Assembly (NCBI RefSeq): GCF_034355335.1
Contig: NZ_CP136422.1
Location: forward strand, 995,001-1,059,000
Source: Blautia coccoides
GTDB lineage: Bacteria; Bacillota; Clostridia; Lachnospirales; Lachnospiraceae
DNA length: 64,000 nucleotides
Direction: 5' to 3'
The notes under the pieces were generated by a model. It saw only the letters and a program-made list of their open reading frames with translations. It ran no database searches and was not told the DNA's origin. Position numbers and translations under genes: made by a program. Below are positions 16,013 to 24,762 of this stretch, one piece after another (the stretch's first letter is position 1; each line of letters begins with the position of its first letter).

Positions 16013-17029
16013 ATGATTACAATTAAAGAGATAGCCAATATGCTGAACGTGAGCACCACCACAGTGTCAAACGTTATTCACGGTAAGACAAAAGAGGTAT
16101 CACCGGCCAACGTGGAGCGCATCCAAAAGGTTTTGGAGGAGTATGATTATATGCCCAACATCAATGCCCGTAATCTGGCCAGTAAGCGGTCTAAGATCAT
16201 TGGTATGGTGGTCAAGGTCAATGGCAGAGAGAATCCGTTCAAGGACCAGTTTTTTGGAGAGCTTCTGGGCGCAGTGGAAGACCGTGTGAGGAGCAGAGGC
16301 TATAATCTGATGGTCTATGCACTGAATGATGTCCGGCAGGTTCAGAAATTTATCCTGTCCTGGAATATGGACGGACTGGTGACCTGTGGATTTGTGGAAG
16401 GGGAAATCGCCTATCTGCAGGAACGTTACAAAAAGCCCATTGTGATCATTGACGATTATGACACCAACGATCTGGAACACTGCATTAACATCCGACTGGA
16501 AGATAAAAAAGCAGTTTATGAGATGACAAAATATGTGATCGGATGCGGTCATAAAAAAATTGCTTTTCTTGCTGACAATAATATAAACCTGGACCATCAG
16601 CGGTATCTGGGATTCTGTCAGGCCATGGAAGAGGCCGGACTTTCGGGGGGCGAGGAAAATTTCCTGAAAATATGTCCGGGAAACGGAGGCGGGCAGAACA
16701 ATCTGGAGGAGCTGTATGAGAGATCCTTTGCCTATACAGCCATCATATGCGCTTCGGATTACTATGCATCCATGCTTCTCAATACCCTTCAGGACAGGGG
16801 CAGGAAGATTCCGGATGAGATTTCTATAACCGGGTTTGATGACGTGGAATACGCCTCACTGGTAAGGCCGGCACTCACTACAGTGCGCCAGGATATCCAG
16901 GAAAAAGGACAGGTGGCAGTTGATATGCTTGTAAAAATGCTGGAGGGAAAGCCGGAAGACGCAGAGACACTGGTTGTCCTTCCCACACAGATGATCATTC
17001 GTGATTCTGTAAAAAAGATCAATAATTGA
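16013..17029 (+). CDS. LacI-family transcriptional regulator
   Basis: This 338-residue protein has an N-terminal LacI helix-turn-helix (TIKEIANMLNVSTTTVSNVIHG), a hinge helix (NINARNLASKRS) and a periplasmic-binding-protein-like effector domain ending in the usual GFDDVEYASLVRPALTTV segment. It binds DNA as a dimer and responds to a sugar. It lies 19 bases after the GH31 gene and just before the importer. The near-palindrome TTATGCGCAAAA stands before both transcription units and is its best candidate operator. A terminator follows. The effector is presumably an alpha-glucoside (inference). Confidence 0.95.
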   Translation: MITIKEIANMLNVSTTTVSNVIHGKTKEVSPANVERIQKVLEEYDYMPNINARNLASKRSKIIGMVVKVNGRENPFKDQFFGELLGAVEDRVRSRGYNLMVYALNDVRQVQKFILSWNMDGLVTCGFVEGEIAYLQERYKKPIVIIDDYDTNDLEHCINIRLEDKKAVYEMTKYVIGCGHKKIAFLADNNINLDHQRYLGFCQAMEEAGLSGGEENFLKICPGNGGGQNNLEELYERSFAYTAIICASDYYASMLLNTLQDRGRKIPDEISITGFDDVEYASLVRPALTTVRQDIQEKGQVAVDMLVKMLEGKPEDAETLVVLPTQMIIRDSVKKINN

Positions 17030-17042
17030 AAAATAAATTTTG

Positions 17043-17097
17043 ATGCCGTATGGCCTGGAAAAAATCCGGGGTCATACGGCATTTTTGTTATATTCCT
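17043..17097 (+). terminator. Intrinsic terminator after lacI-type gene
   Basis: ATGCCGTATG (17043-17052) pairs with CATACGGCAT (17083-17092), extended by GCC/GGT-type pairs, and a T-run follows. Confidence 0.85.
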
Positions 17098-17159
17098 GGG
17101 TTCTGTCAGATATGCACAAGGGAAAAAAACTATCACAGCAGACGTCATACAATAAAGAC

Positions 17160-17384
17160 TTATGCGCAAAAGTATAAAAATGTCGAAAGAGGCAAAAGAG
17201 GTTTTGCGAAAAACCTATTGTTAAAAATATACAAAAATTTAAGTGTTTATATAGGAAAATGGGAAGTAATTCTGTGAAAAATAGAGAAATGGCCATGGTG
17301 TGTTATAAAAAACATTGATTTTACGCGTAAGTGGTGGTAAGATACAAAACATCAAAACCTTATGCGCAAAAGGTATAAAAATAG
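17160..17384 (+). promoter_or_regulatory. Operator region of the alpha-glucoside importer
   Basis: Three LacI-type sites lie in this 380-base gap. TTATGCGCAAAA occurs at 17160-17171 and 17360-17371, both followed by (G)TATAAAAAT. A perfect TTACGCGTAA is at 17321-17330. AGGTTTTGC/GAAAAACCT at 17199-17216 is a further near-palindrome with a central CG. The site at 17360 abuts TATAAA, the likely -10. The spacing of 200 bases between the two identical sites would allow DNA looping. Confidence 0.65.
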
Positions 17385-17410
17385 AATCCTCAGAAAGGTT
17401 GGTAAAAGAA

Positions 17411-18745
17411 ATGAAAAAGAAGATTTTAGCGGCATTACTTGCCGGAGCAATGACAGTGACACTGGGAGCATGCGGAGGAAATTCAGACAGTGGAAATGAC
17501 AGCAGCACGGCCAATGACAGCACACAGGGGACGACAGATACAGCGGATGTGAGCAAAGACGCCATTCGTTTTATGAATACAAAAATAGAGATCGACGGAG
17601 CTTTGAAAGAATTTGCAAAGCAGTACCAGGAAGAGACAGGACAGGAAGTTGTGATCGAATCCCTGGGCGGCGGTGTAGATGTGAACGGACAGCTCAAAAA
17701 CTACTATGCGGCAGGTAACATGCCGGACATCTTTGCGTTTGCTGCAGACTCCTACAAATCTTCTTTTAAAGACTGGCTGGAACCGCTGGACGGAGAGTCC
17801 TGGATCGAGGATACAGAGTATGCGTTTAAGGGAGAGGACGGAAAGGTATACGGTATGCCATTTGCCCTGGAAGGGATCGGTCTTGCATACAACAAAGATA
17901 TCCTGGACAAAGCCGGTGTGGATCCGTCAACACTGACAAATATCAATGCCTACAAAGAGGCATTTAAGAAAATAGATTCCATGAAGGATGAACTGGGGCT
18001 TACATCCGTGTGTGCTGTGGCAGCGGAGTCAGGACAGATGTACTGGTCCACAGGTAACCACATGATGGCAGCTTACATTTCCCAGGAAAAAGACAGAACG
18101 GATAAGGAAATTATTGACAAGCTGAATGCAGGGGAGATTGACAAAGACAGAATGGGAGAGTTCGCAGACTGGCTTCAGCTTCTGTTTGACTACTCAGATC
18201 AGAACGTGCTGATCTCCGGTACATATGACGACCAGCTTGCACTGTGGGCAACGGGAAAAGCGGCATTTATCACACAGGGCAACTGGATCGACCCGTCACT
18301 GCCCACATATGAAGCTGAGTTTGCATGCGGACTGGCACCGGCTGCTTTCACAACAGCGGATACAGACGGTATCATTGTAGATGCACCGGCTGTTTGGGGC
18401 ATCTACAATGAGAGTGATAAGATCGACGCCTGCAAGGAATTCTTAAAGGCACTGGCTGAGACCGAAGAGGGACAGAAAGCCCTGGTTGAGGACTGTGGAA
18501 TGGTTTCCCCGTATAAATCCTGCACACTGGAACCGAGCACACCGCTTGCAAAGAGCATGCTTCCTTATATCAAGGACGGCAAAACTTATGCCTGGGACTG
18601 GCTGACACAGCCGGAAGGCATCGCGCAGAATGCCACAGGCGCTGTATTTGAGCTGTATGCCAAAGGACAGCTGGATAAACAGGGATTTGTAGACACCATG
18701 GAATCAGTGATCAAAGATTATGTAGCATCTAACGGAAGCAATTAA
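17411..18745 (+). CDS. Sugar ABC transporter substrate-binding lipoprotein (CUT1)
   Basis: This 444-residue protein has a lipoprotein signal peptide with lipobox LGAC and a Gly/Ser/Asp-rich linker. A family 1 extracellular solute-binding domain follows (IEIDGALKEFAKQYQEETGQEVVIES, and the hinge segment YGMPFALEGIGLAYNKDIL). It captures oligosaccharides outside the membrane for the permeases at 18842 and 19882. ATG 17411 is chosen because it starts the signal peptide; the frame is open upstream. A stem-loop lies between it and the permease gene. The ligand is probably an alpha-glucoside, judging from the shared operator with the GH31 gene. Confidence 0.93.
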   Translation: MKKKILAALLAGAMTVTLGACGGNSDSGNDSSTANDSTQGTTDTADVSKDAIRFMNTKIEIDGALKEFAKQYQEETGQEVVIESLGGGVDVNGQLKNYYAAGNMPDIFAFAADSYKSSFKDWLEPLDGESWIEDTEYAFKGEDGKVYGMPFALEGIGLAYNKDILDKAGVDPSTLTNINAYKEAFKKIDSMKDELGLTSVCAVAAESGQMYWSTGNHMMAAYISQEKDRTDKEIIDKLNAGEIDKDRMGEFADWLQLLFDYSDQNVLISGTYDDQLALWATGKAAFITQGNWIDPSLPTYEAEFACGLAPAAFTTADTDGIIVDAPAVWGIYNESDKIDACKEFLKALAETEEGQKALVEDCGMVSPYKSCTLEPSTPLAKSMLPYIKDGKTYAWDWLTQPEGIAQNATGAVFELYAKGQLDKQGFVDTMESVIKDYVASNGSN

Positions 18746-18751
18746 CCAGTT

Positions 18752-18820
18752 TTACCGGCGGTTTTTCATAAGGATGTGTGCGGAAGGATCCGGGGCACAT
18801 CCCGGGAGAACAGCCGGTAA
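18752..18820 (+). promoter_or_regulatory. Intercistronic stem-loop between binding protein and permease
   Basis: TTACCGGC (18752-18759) pairs with GCCGGTAA (18813-18820) and encloses GGATGTG/CACATCC. No T-run follows. Such structures stabilise the upstream mRNA, letting binding protein exceed permease. Stem-loops stand at the same place in the two other sugar importers of the window. Confidence 0.65.
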
Positions 18821-18841
18821 ATTTAAAAAAGGGGAAAAGGC

Positions 18842-19882
18842 ATGAATGTTCAATTGAAAAAAACAATATCAATCTTTGCCATGGCTGCGGGAATTATAGG
18901 TATGGCAGCAGCTCTCTATATGGATTTTTCAGGCAGTGCATCCACGGTCAGAGGCCCGCTTCTCATCGCAGGAGCTGTGCTTGTGTTAGCCGGTGTCTAC
19001 CTGCTTCCGACCAGAAAACACCGCTCCATAATCAATGTGCTGTTTTTGTTTCCACTGATCTTCGCGTTTGCGGTGACAGTGCTGATCCCGTTTGCCTGCG
19101 GTATTTTCTATTCCATGACAGACTGGAACGGAATCAAATTTGACAAGTTCGTGGGACTTGGCAATTACATCAGTATGTTTAAATCCAATGATTATATATA
19201 TTCATTTGTAGTGACCTTTATTTTCACTGTTATCAACATGCTGGCAGTCAATCTGGTGGCGTTCGGACTGGCTCTTCTGTGTACATCTAAAGTAAAGGGC
19301 AGAAACTTCTACCGCGCGGCTTATTTTATACCGAACCTGATCGGCGGTATTGTTCTCGGTTATGTTTGGCAGTTTATTTTCAACAAGGTTATGACAACTG
19401 TAATTGAGGGCAGCACCTCCATGCTGACTGATCCCAATCTGGCTATTGCGGCGATCCTGATCGTGAGCACGTGGCAGTATGCGGGATATATTATGATGAT
19501 CTATGTCACAGGACTTCAGAGTGTGCCGAAGGATATCCTGGAAGCATCCAATGTGGATGGCGCGAGTCAGATCACAACTCTGCTGAAAATCAAAGTGCCT
19601 ATGATAGCCAATACCTTTACCGTATGTATTTTCCTGACACTTGTAAATTCGTTCAAGCAATTTGACTTAAACCTGGCGATCACCAACGGAGCGCCCAGCC
19701 GTATCTTGGCGGGAAAACCTGTACAGGCCACAGAGTTTCTGGCTCTGAACATATATAATACGGCTATCAGCAAGAACCAGTATGCGCTGGGACAGACGAA
19801 AGCAGTGGTATTCTTTATCATCCTGGCCATTGTGTCCCTGACACAGGTATCCATCAGTAAGAAGAAGGAGGTTGAAATGTAA
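18842..19882 (+). CDS. Sugar ABC transporter permease, MalF-like (CUT1)
   Basis: This 346-residue membrane protein has two N-terminal hydrophobic segments (about residues 8-28 and 40-55), then the six-helix MalF-type core. The EAA loop, which contacts the ATPase, is seen as EASNVDGASQITTLLKIKVPMI. The extra N-terminal segments before the core are longer than in a typical 290-residue family member. AAGGGGAAAAGG precedes ATG 18842. Its stop overlaps the start of the next permease by one base (TAATG). No ATPase gene is present in this operon. Confidence 0.92.
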   Translation: MNVQLKKTISIFAMAAGIIGMAAALYMDFSGSASTVRGPLLIAGAVLVLAGVYLLPTRKHRSIINVLFLFPLIFAFAVTVLIPFACGIFYSMTDWNGIKFDKFVGLGNYISMFKSNDYIYSFVVTFIFTVINMLAVNLVAFGLALLCTSKVKGRNFYRAAYFIPNLIGGIVLGYVWQFIFNKVMTTVIEGSTSMLTDPNLAIAAILIVSTWQYAGYIMMIYVTGLQSVPKDILEASNVDGASQITTLLKIKVPMIANTFTVCIFLTLVNSFKQFDLNLAITNGAPSRILAGKPVQATEFLALNIYNTAISKNQYALGQTKAVVFFIILAIVSLTQVSISKKKEVEM

Positions 19883-20739
19883 TGAAGGCACAAAAAATAA
19901 GAACCGGAATCGCAGAAATTATTGGTGTGATCCTTACAGTCATCATCCTGGCTCCCTTCCTGCTGGTCGTTGTGAACTCTGCAAAGAGCAGCGCGGATAT
20001 CATTACAAGTCCCATTTCCCTGCCGGAGCACTGGGGACAGATCTTTACCAATCTGAGCAATGTAATACATAACCAGAATTTTAATTACTGGAATTCTTTC
20101 TTCAGCTCTCTGCTGATCACAGCAGTTTCCCTTTTGCTGCTGACTGTATTTTCCAGTATGGCTGCATGGGTTCTGGTGAGAAATAAGACCAAATGGTCAA
20201 GCTTCATTTTTATGCTTTTTGTATCAGCTATGGTTATTCCTTTCCAGGTGGTCATGCTGCCGCTGCTCTCCACATTCCGGGAAACCTCCAACTTTTTCGG
20301 GATTCAGATGCTGCAGAGCTATAAGGGGATCATATTCGCTTACCTGGGATTTGGCGGGTCCATGTCCGTGTTCATTCTGCATGGATTTGTGAAGGGGATT
20401 CCTTACGAATTGGAAGAGGCTGCGTGGATTGACGGGTGCAGTCCTGAGGGGACTTTCTTCCGGATCATTTTTCCGCTTTTGAAGCCTGTGCAGGTGACGG
20501 TTCTGATACTGAATGGTATCTGGATCTGGAATGATTACCTTCTGCCTTCCCTGATGCTGGGGCTGAACGGGCGGATCAAAACACTGCCGGTTGCGGTCAG
20601 CAGTTTTGTAGGCTCTTATGTGAAGCAGTGGGATTTGATCTTGTCAGCGGCGCTGCTTGCCATGATACCCATCATTATCCTGTTCCTGTTTGCGCAGAAA
20701 CAGATCATACAGGGTATGGTGGATGGAGCCATTAAATAG
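19882..20739 (+). CDS. Sugar ABC transporter permease, MalG-like (CUT1)
   Basis: This 285-residue inner-membrane permease has six predicted helices and the EAA loop EEAAWIDGCSPEGTFFRIIFPLLKP, typical of the MalG/LacG family. It forms the channel with the preceding permease. Its start codon overlaps the upstream stop, so translation is coupled. It is the last gene of the alpha-glucoside importer operon and is followed by a bidirectional terminator. Confidence 0.93.
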   Translation: MKAQKIRTGIAEIIGVILTVIILAPFLLVVVNSAKSSADIITSPISLPEHWGQIFTNLSNVIHNQNFNYWNSFFSSLLITAVSLLLLTVFSSMAAWVLVRNKTKWSSFIFMLFVSAMVIPFQVVMLPLLSTFRETSNFFGIQMLQSYKGIIFAYLGFGGSMSVFILHGFVKGIPYELEEAAWIDGCSPEGTFFRIIFPLLKPVQVTVLILNGIWIWNDYLLPSLMLGLNGRIKTLPVAVSSFVGSYVKQWDLILSAALLAMIPIIILFLFAQKQIIQGMVDGAIK

Positions 20740-20774
20740 AAGGGGATTTTGAAAATTATATAGTTTTGCTGAGT

Positions 20775-20817
20775 AAGACGCCGGATACGGGTAAATTCGT
20801 ATCCGGCGTCTTCTTTT
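20775..20817. terminator. Bidirectional intrinsic terminator
   Basis: AAGACGCCGGATACG (20775-20789) pairs perfectly with CGTATCCGGCGTCTT (20798-20812), followed by CTTTT. It separates the importer operon from the convergent oxidoreductase gene. Confidence 0.85.
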
Positions 20818-20838
20818 AGTGGAATGAACAGTGAGTAT

Positions 20839-21894
20839 TTAGTTTTGTTCTGAAGAATGTTTTGATAAGTTGTCTGTGTTTACAACACACCCTTTTTCTG
20901 CGGATTCTAATGCGGCGAAGACTGCCTTCATGGATTCAAATGAAGATTCTCCGGAGATCAGAGGCGGGGTATTGGTGGTCAGGCAGGTCATCCAGGCATC
21001 TATGATGCCGGAACCGTTTTGGCCGGGGTTATAGTTTGTCATATCATAGTAAACCTGTTCTCCGGTCTGCTTTTCCAGAATGATGGGGTACTGTGGGTTA
21101 CTGTTGATTTTCAGGATGCCTTTGGTGCCGTATATTACAGTGGACTTGTCTTCCTGGCCGTAGCAGGTCCAGCTTACCTCCATGGTTCCTATAACGCCTT
21201 TCCGGGTGCGGTAGATGCAGATGGCGTTGTCGTCTACATCAATGGGAGTTCCGTCAGGATTTTTTTTGTCCAGAGTCTCAGTCACGGCCACAGCGCTTTC
21301 GATCACATCGTCTAACAGATAATGGATCAGATCTGCCTTATGTATCCCCAGGTCAGCCATGGCGCCGAAAGCAGCGGATTTCTTGTCAAAGAACCAGACT
21401 TTCTGACGGTCTACCGTCCAGTTTTCGGGACCGGAATGGCGGAAATTCGTGCGGAAGCTTAAAACGTCTCCAATGGCACCGCTCTGAAGGACTTCTCTGG
21501 CTTTTACGTGAATGGGAAACAGTCTTTCTTGCTGGCCCACCATCAGATACTTTCCTGTTTCTTTTGCAGCGTTTACCATGGCCTGGCATTCCTCGTAGGT
21601 GACAGCCATGGGTTTTTCACACAGGACATGTTTTCCTGACTTTAATGCCTTTATGGAAATTTCGCAGTGTGAATGGTTGGCAGTGCAGATGCTGACTGCG
21701 TCAATGGCATCATCATTTAACAGATCCTCATAAGACTTATATGAGACTGCATGGTATTTTTCCGCGATCTCTTCAGCCCGTTTTTCATTAATGTCATATA
21801 CCCCGTAAATACAGGCATCCGGATTCTGATCATATTCCGGGATATGACGCACCTGTGCAATTCTGCCGCATCCTATAATTCCAATGTTTATCAA
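20839..21894 (-). CDS. Gfo/Idh/MocA family oxidoreductase
   Basis: This 351-residue protein has the N-terminal Rossmann motif GIIGCGRIAQVRHIPEY, the conserved HVLCEKPMAVTYEECQAMV with the EKP lysine, and the C-terminal segment DLGIHKADLIHYLL with the likely catalytic His. These are complete features of a sugar or inositol dehydrogenase. The start is TTG at 21894, with AGGAGGT well placed upstream on the minus strand. It is divergent from the rhamnoside genes, with an IS110-type element in between. A role in the same pathway (oxidising a released sugar) is inferred only from position. Confidence 0.9.
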   Translation of the reverse strand: MINIGIIGCGRIAQVRHIPEYDQNPDACIYGVYDINEKRAEEIAEKYHAVSYKSYEDLLNDDAIDAVSICTANHSHCEISIKALKSGKHVLCEKPMAVTYEECQAMVNAAKETGKYLMVGQQERLFPIHVKAREVLQSGAIGDVLSFRTNFRHSGPENWTVDRQKVWFFDKKSAAFGAMADLGIHKADLIHYLLDDVIESAVAVTETLDKKNPDGTPIDVDDNAICIYRTRKGVIGTMEVSWTCYGQEDKSTVIYGTKGILKINSNPQYPIILEKQTGEQVYYDMTNYNPGQNGSGIIDAWMTCLTTNTPPLISGESSFESMKAVFAALESAEKGCVVNTDNLSKHSSEQN

Positions 21895-21964
21895 TGTTAG
21901 TTACCTCCTACTATTATATAAAGTCATAGTCTTTCTTTACCTTTTCTACAGGTTTGACTATGCT

Positions 21965-22115
21965 ATTTTAAGATACTGTGGATTGGTTATCACCTCCTAC
22001 CACTTGATGGTTTAAAAAAGGCTCCAACCACAGTCTCTTTGTTTATTTGTTAATCAGTTAGTTACCGCATGACGGTTTATCAAGAAGTAGGTTACGATTG
22101 CAAGGAGCCCTGTGG
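21965..22115 (+). ncRNA. Candidate bridge RNA region of the IS110 element
   Basis: In the IS110 group the non-coding end before the transposase encodes a bridge RNA that pairs with target and donor DNA. Here several pairings are visible: ACTGTGG.TTGG (21975-21986) with CCAACCACAGT (22024-22034), CCTAC..CTTGAT (21996-22008) with ATCAAG.AGTAGG (22079-22091), GGCTCC (22020-22025) with GGAGCC (22104-22109), and a local hairpin ACCG/CGGT (22064-22076). Some pairings cross, so they are alternative or pseudoknotted. The binding loops cannot be assigned without the element ends. Confidence 0.4.
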
Positions 22116-22156
22116 ATCTTAAGACAGTATCAATACTTTATATCAGGAGGTCCTAT

Positions 22157-23332
22157 ATGATTTACGTAGGAATTGATGTCGCAAAAGATAAGCATGATTG
22201 CTTTATCACAAACTCTGATGGCGAAGTCCTTTTCAAGGCTTTTACCATCAAAAACAATCTCGATGGGTTCGACGAGCTTTATCAGAAAATAGAATCCGTT
22301 ATGGAAGATGCTTCTAAAGTAAAAGTAGGCCTAGAAGCCACTGGACACTATAGTTACAATCTTCTCGGATATCTGCTTGATAAAGGTCTGGCCACCTTTG
22401 TTATCAACCCGTTACATACTAATCTGTACAGAAAAAGTCTAAGCCTTAGACAGACGAAAACGGATAAAGTTGATGCCCATACAATTGCTTCTATGCTAAT
22501 GTCTGACGTGAACTTAAAGTCCTACTCAGACACATCGTATCACAACGAAGAGCTTAAGTCACTTACTCGCTATCGTTTTGATAAAGTTAAAGAACGCGCG
22601 AAGCTTAAAACATCTATATCCCGTCTTGTATGTATCCTTTTCCCTGAGTTAGAAAAGCTTGTTCCAACACTTCATCAGAATTCTGTTTATGAGTTACTCT
22701 ACGAATTTCCTGGTGCAAAACAGGTAGCTAATGCACATCTCACAAGACTTTCAAATCTTCTTGAAACCGCATCTAAAGGCCACTACACAAAAGAAACCTC
22801 TATCGCTTTTAGAGAGGCTGCAAGAACCTCTATCGGTTCAAATATGCCAGCTAAATCGCTTGAATTAAAGCACACCATTAAGCTCATTAGAGAGCTAGAT
22901 TCTGAAATCGAAGAGATTGAAAACGAGATTAAAGTCATCATGGATGAAATCAATTCTCCAATCCTTAGCATTCCTGGAATCAGCTATCGAATGGGTGCCA
23001 TGATTATTGCTGAAATAGGTGACTTTAGCCAATTCGACTCTCCAGATAAGATCCTTGCTTATGCAGGAATGTCGCCTTCTACCTATCAATCCGGCCAGTT
23101 AGATAACTGTTATGCCAGAATGGAAAAACGTGGTTCTAGATACCTTAGATATGCTCTGTTTAATGCAACCGCATATGTTTGTCTATGGGATCCAACCTAC
23201 AAGGCTTATCTTGCCAAGAAACGAGCTGAAGGCAAGCATTACTATGTTGCAATGTCTCACGCGACCAAGAAACTAGTTCGGCTAATTTATCATCTCGAAC
23301 GCACTGGACAGCAATACCAAAAAGCAATCTAA
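22157..23332 (+). CDS. IS110-family transposase (DEDD recombinase)
   Basis: This 391-residue protein has an N-terminal RuvC-like DEDD domain (GIDVAKDKHD, GLEATGHYSYN, TDKVDAHTIA). A central coiled coil (RELDSEIEEIENEIK) follows, then the C-terminal Transposase_20 domain with IPGISYRMGAMIIAEIGDF and the serine-bearing AGMSPSTYQSG. It catalyses bridge-RNA-guided insertion and excision. ATG 22157 is chosen because AGGAGG stands at 22145-22150; the frame is open upstream to 22112. The gene is intact, so the element may be active. Base composition is more AT-rich than the flanking catabolic genes. Confidence 0.95.
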   Translation: MIYVGIDVAKDKHDCFITNSDGEVLFKAFTIKNNLDGFDELYQKIESVMEDASKVKVGLEATGHYSYNLLGYLLDKGLATFVINPLHTNLYRKSLSLRQTKTDKVDAHTIASMLMSDVNLKSYSDTSYHNEELKSLTRYRFDKVKERAKLKTSISRLVCILFPELEKLVPTLHQNSVYELLYEFPGAKQVANAHLTRLSNLLETASKGHYTKETSIAFREAARTSIGSNMPAKSLELKHTIKLIRELDSEIEEIENEIKVIMDEINSPILSIPGISYRMGAMIIAEIGDFSQFDSPDKILAYAGMSPSTYQSGQLDNCYARMEKRGSRYLRYALFNATAYVCLWDPTYKAYLAKKRAEGKHYYVAMSHATKKLVRLIYHLERTGQQYQKAI

Positions 23333-23358
23333 TTCTTCCAACATCATATCTTCTTGTC

Positions 23359-23380
23359 AGAGCATCATACTCGATGCTCT
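23359..23380 (+). terminator. Hairpin after transposase gene
   Basis: AGAGCATC pairs perfectly with GATGCTCT around a 6-base loop, followed by a weak T-rich stretch. It could be a weak terminator or a structural end of the insertion sequence. Confidence 0.4.
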
Positions 23381-23564
23381 ATTTGTCATGCAATTTTCAA
23401 GGTACTGATTGCGATGAATAAGTCATCGCCACTATACTCAAAACATCTCTGTTTTTGAAACTATTTATTGACTTTCTTTAATAGTTAGTCTTTTTTATAT
23501 TCCATTTTAGAATTATAAGCCTTGAACAGAAGAAAAATATTTAATATTTTTACTGGAATGCTGT

Positions 23565-23708
23565 CTATTTTTACTATTTCCGTCCAGTGCTGCATCCAGC
23601 CTTCATATCCTGTTTATAGTAAGAGGATGAACGGTGCATCCAGTGGTAAAAATAGATAGGATTTCGGTAAAATAATTAAGAAAAGATTTAGCAAAAAAAA
23701 TATATACT
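23565..23708 (+). promoter_or_regulatory. Putative control region of the rhamnoside operon
   Basis: CTATTTTTAC (23565-23574) and GTAAAAATAG (23646-23655) are perfect inverted copies 71 bases apart. Between them TGCATCCAG occurs twice as a direct repeat. TATACT at 23703-23708 is a possible -10 without a clear -35, as expected for an activated promoter. The rest of 23430-23753 shows nothing else I can name. Confidence 0.4.
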
Positions 23709-23753
23709 AAATGCAGAAGAGCTATATGAAACATAAGAAAAGGAGAGATTACC

Positions 23754-24755
23754 ATGAACAAAACAATTATTTTTCCATCAGCAGGAAATGTAGAACTGCA
23801 GGACAGGGAATGTCCAAAGCCGGAAAAGGGAGAGGTCTTGATCGAGACAGAGGTGTCCTTGGTCAGCACCGGCACAGAGCTTACCTTTCTAAACGGGGAA
23901 TGCCCAAAAGATTCCAAATGGTCTACCTATATCCATTATCCCATGACTCCGGGCTATTCCAACGTAGGTGTGGTAGTGGAGACAGGAGAAGGGGTTTCAA
24001 AGGAATGGATCGGCAAAAGAGTAGCCAGCTTCAGCAAACACGCACAGTATGTGACGGCAAAGGAAGAGGAACTGCGTGTGATCCGTTATGACATCACCTC
24101 AGAGGAGGCAGCCTTTTTTGCCATAGCTGAGGTTGGTCTGAATGGGATCAGACGGACAAAGATTGAACTGGGAAACCGGGTAGTGGTCTATGGGGCAGGA
24201 GTTATCGGCCAGGTTCTGGTCCGTTATCTGCTGGCCGGAGGGTGTACGGAAATTGTAGTGGTGAACCGTTCCAAAAAAAGGCTGGAATATCTTCCGAAAT
24301 GCCCGGCAGTGATCCCCGTTTCATCAGAGACAGAATCCGTCATGGATGCGGTAAAGCAGGTTACCCAAGGAGAGCTTGCGGATATTGTGTTTGAGACCAC
24401 AGGCAATGCAGATCTGATCCCGGAGGAATTTAAGATGCTGCATCAGCAGGGAAAACTCTGCATGCTGAGTTCACCGAGAAAAGAGACAAAATTTGATTTT
24501 CACGATTTCTGCAATGCGGGAAGCTTTCAGATCATCGGTGCCCATATTTCTTCCCAGGCAGTGACACCAAGCTTTGATGATCCCTGGACCTGTGTGCGCA
24601 ATAGTGAAGTGTTCTTCCGGATGCTCTCCACCGGACAGATGGAAGTGGACAGCCTTATCAGCCATCGCGTAAGTTACGAAGAGGCTTCAGATATATATAA
24701 AGAGATGATGAAAAACCGTTCACCGTACATGGGTGTTGTGATTCGATGGAAATAA
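23754..24755 (+). CDS. MDR-family sugar/alcohol dehydrogenase
   Basis: This 333-residue protein has the medium-chain dehydrogenase fold. The N-terminal segment VSLVSTGTELTFLNG resembles the STGTE motif of BchC-like dehydrogenases, and the Rossmann motif is VVYGAGVIGQVL. The paired structural-zinc cysteines of classical alcohol dehydrogenases are absent, and no CGSD-type catalytic site is seen, so zinc dependence is doubtful. AAGGAGAG precedes ATG 23754. It is the first gene of a tight operon with the GH78 rhamnosidase (7-base gap), a dehydratase and an amidohydrolase. Oxidation of the released sugar is the inferred role. Confidence 0.82.
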   Translation: MNKTIIFPSAGNVELQDRECPKPEKGEVLIETEVSLVSTGTELTFLNGECPKDSKWSTYIHYPMTPGYSNVGVVVETGEGVSKEWIGKRVASFSKHAQYVTAKEEELRVIRYDITSEEAAFFAIAEVGLNGIRRTKIELGNRVVVYGAGVIGQVLVRYLLAGGCTEIVVVNRSKKRLEYLPKCPAVIPVSSETESVMDAVKQVTQGELADIVFETTGNADLIPEEFKMLHQQGKLCMLSSPRKETKFDFHDFCNAGSFQIIGAHISSQAVTPSFDDPWTCVRNSEVFFRMLSTGQMEVDSLISHRVSYEEASDIYKEMMKNRSPYMGVVIRWK

Positions 24756-24762
24756 GGAGATT

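Larger units (their letters stand above)
21925..23430 (+). mobile_element. IS110-family insertion sequence (ends approximate)
   Basis: The element consists of a transposase gene (22157-23332), a structured non-coding stretch of about 200 bases before it, and a short downstream part with hairpins at 23359-23380 and 23411-23429. IS110 members lack obvious terminal repeats and target duplications, so the limits cannot be fixed by eye. I use the outermost structured segments as bounds. It lies between divergent catabolic genes and does not interrupt an open reading frame. Confidence 0.6.

Noticed and set aside
17043..17100. Small RNA gene downstream of the LacI-type regulator
   Set aside because: The structure is a plain terminator hairpin with no separate promoter visible.
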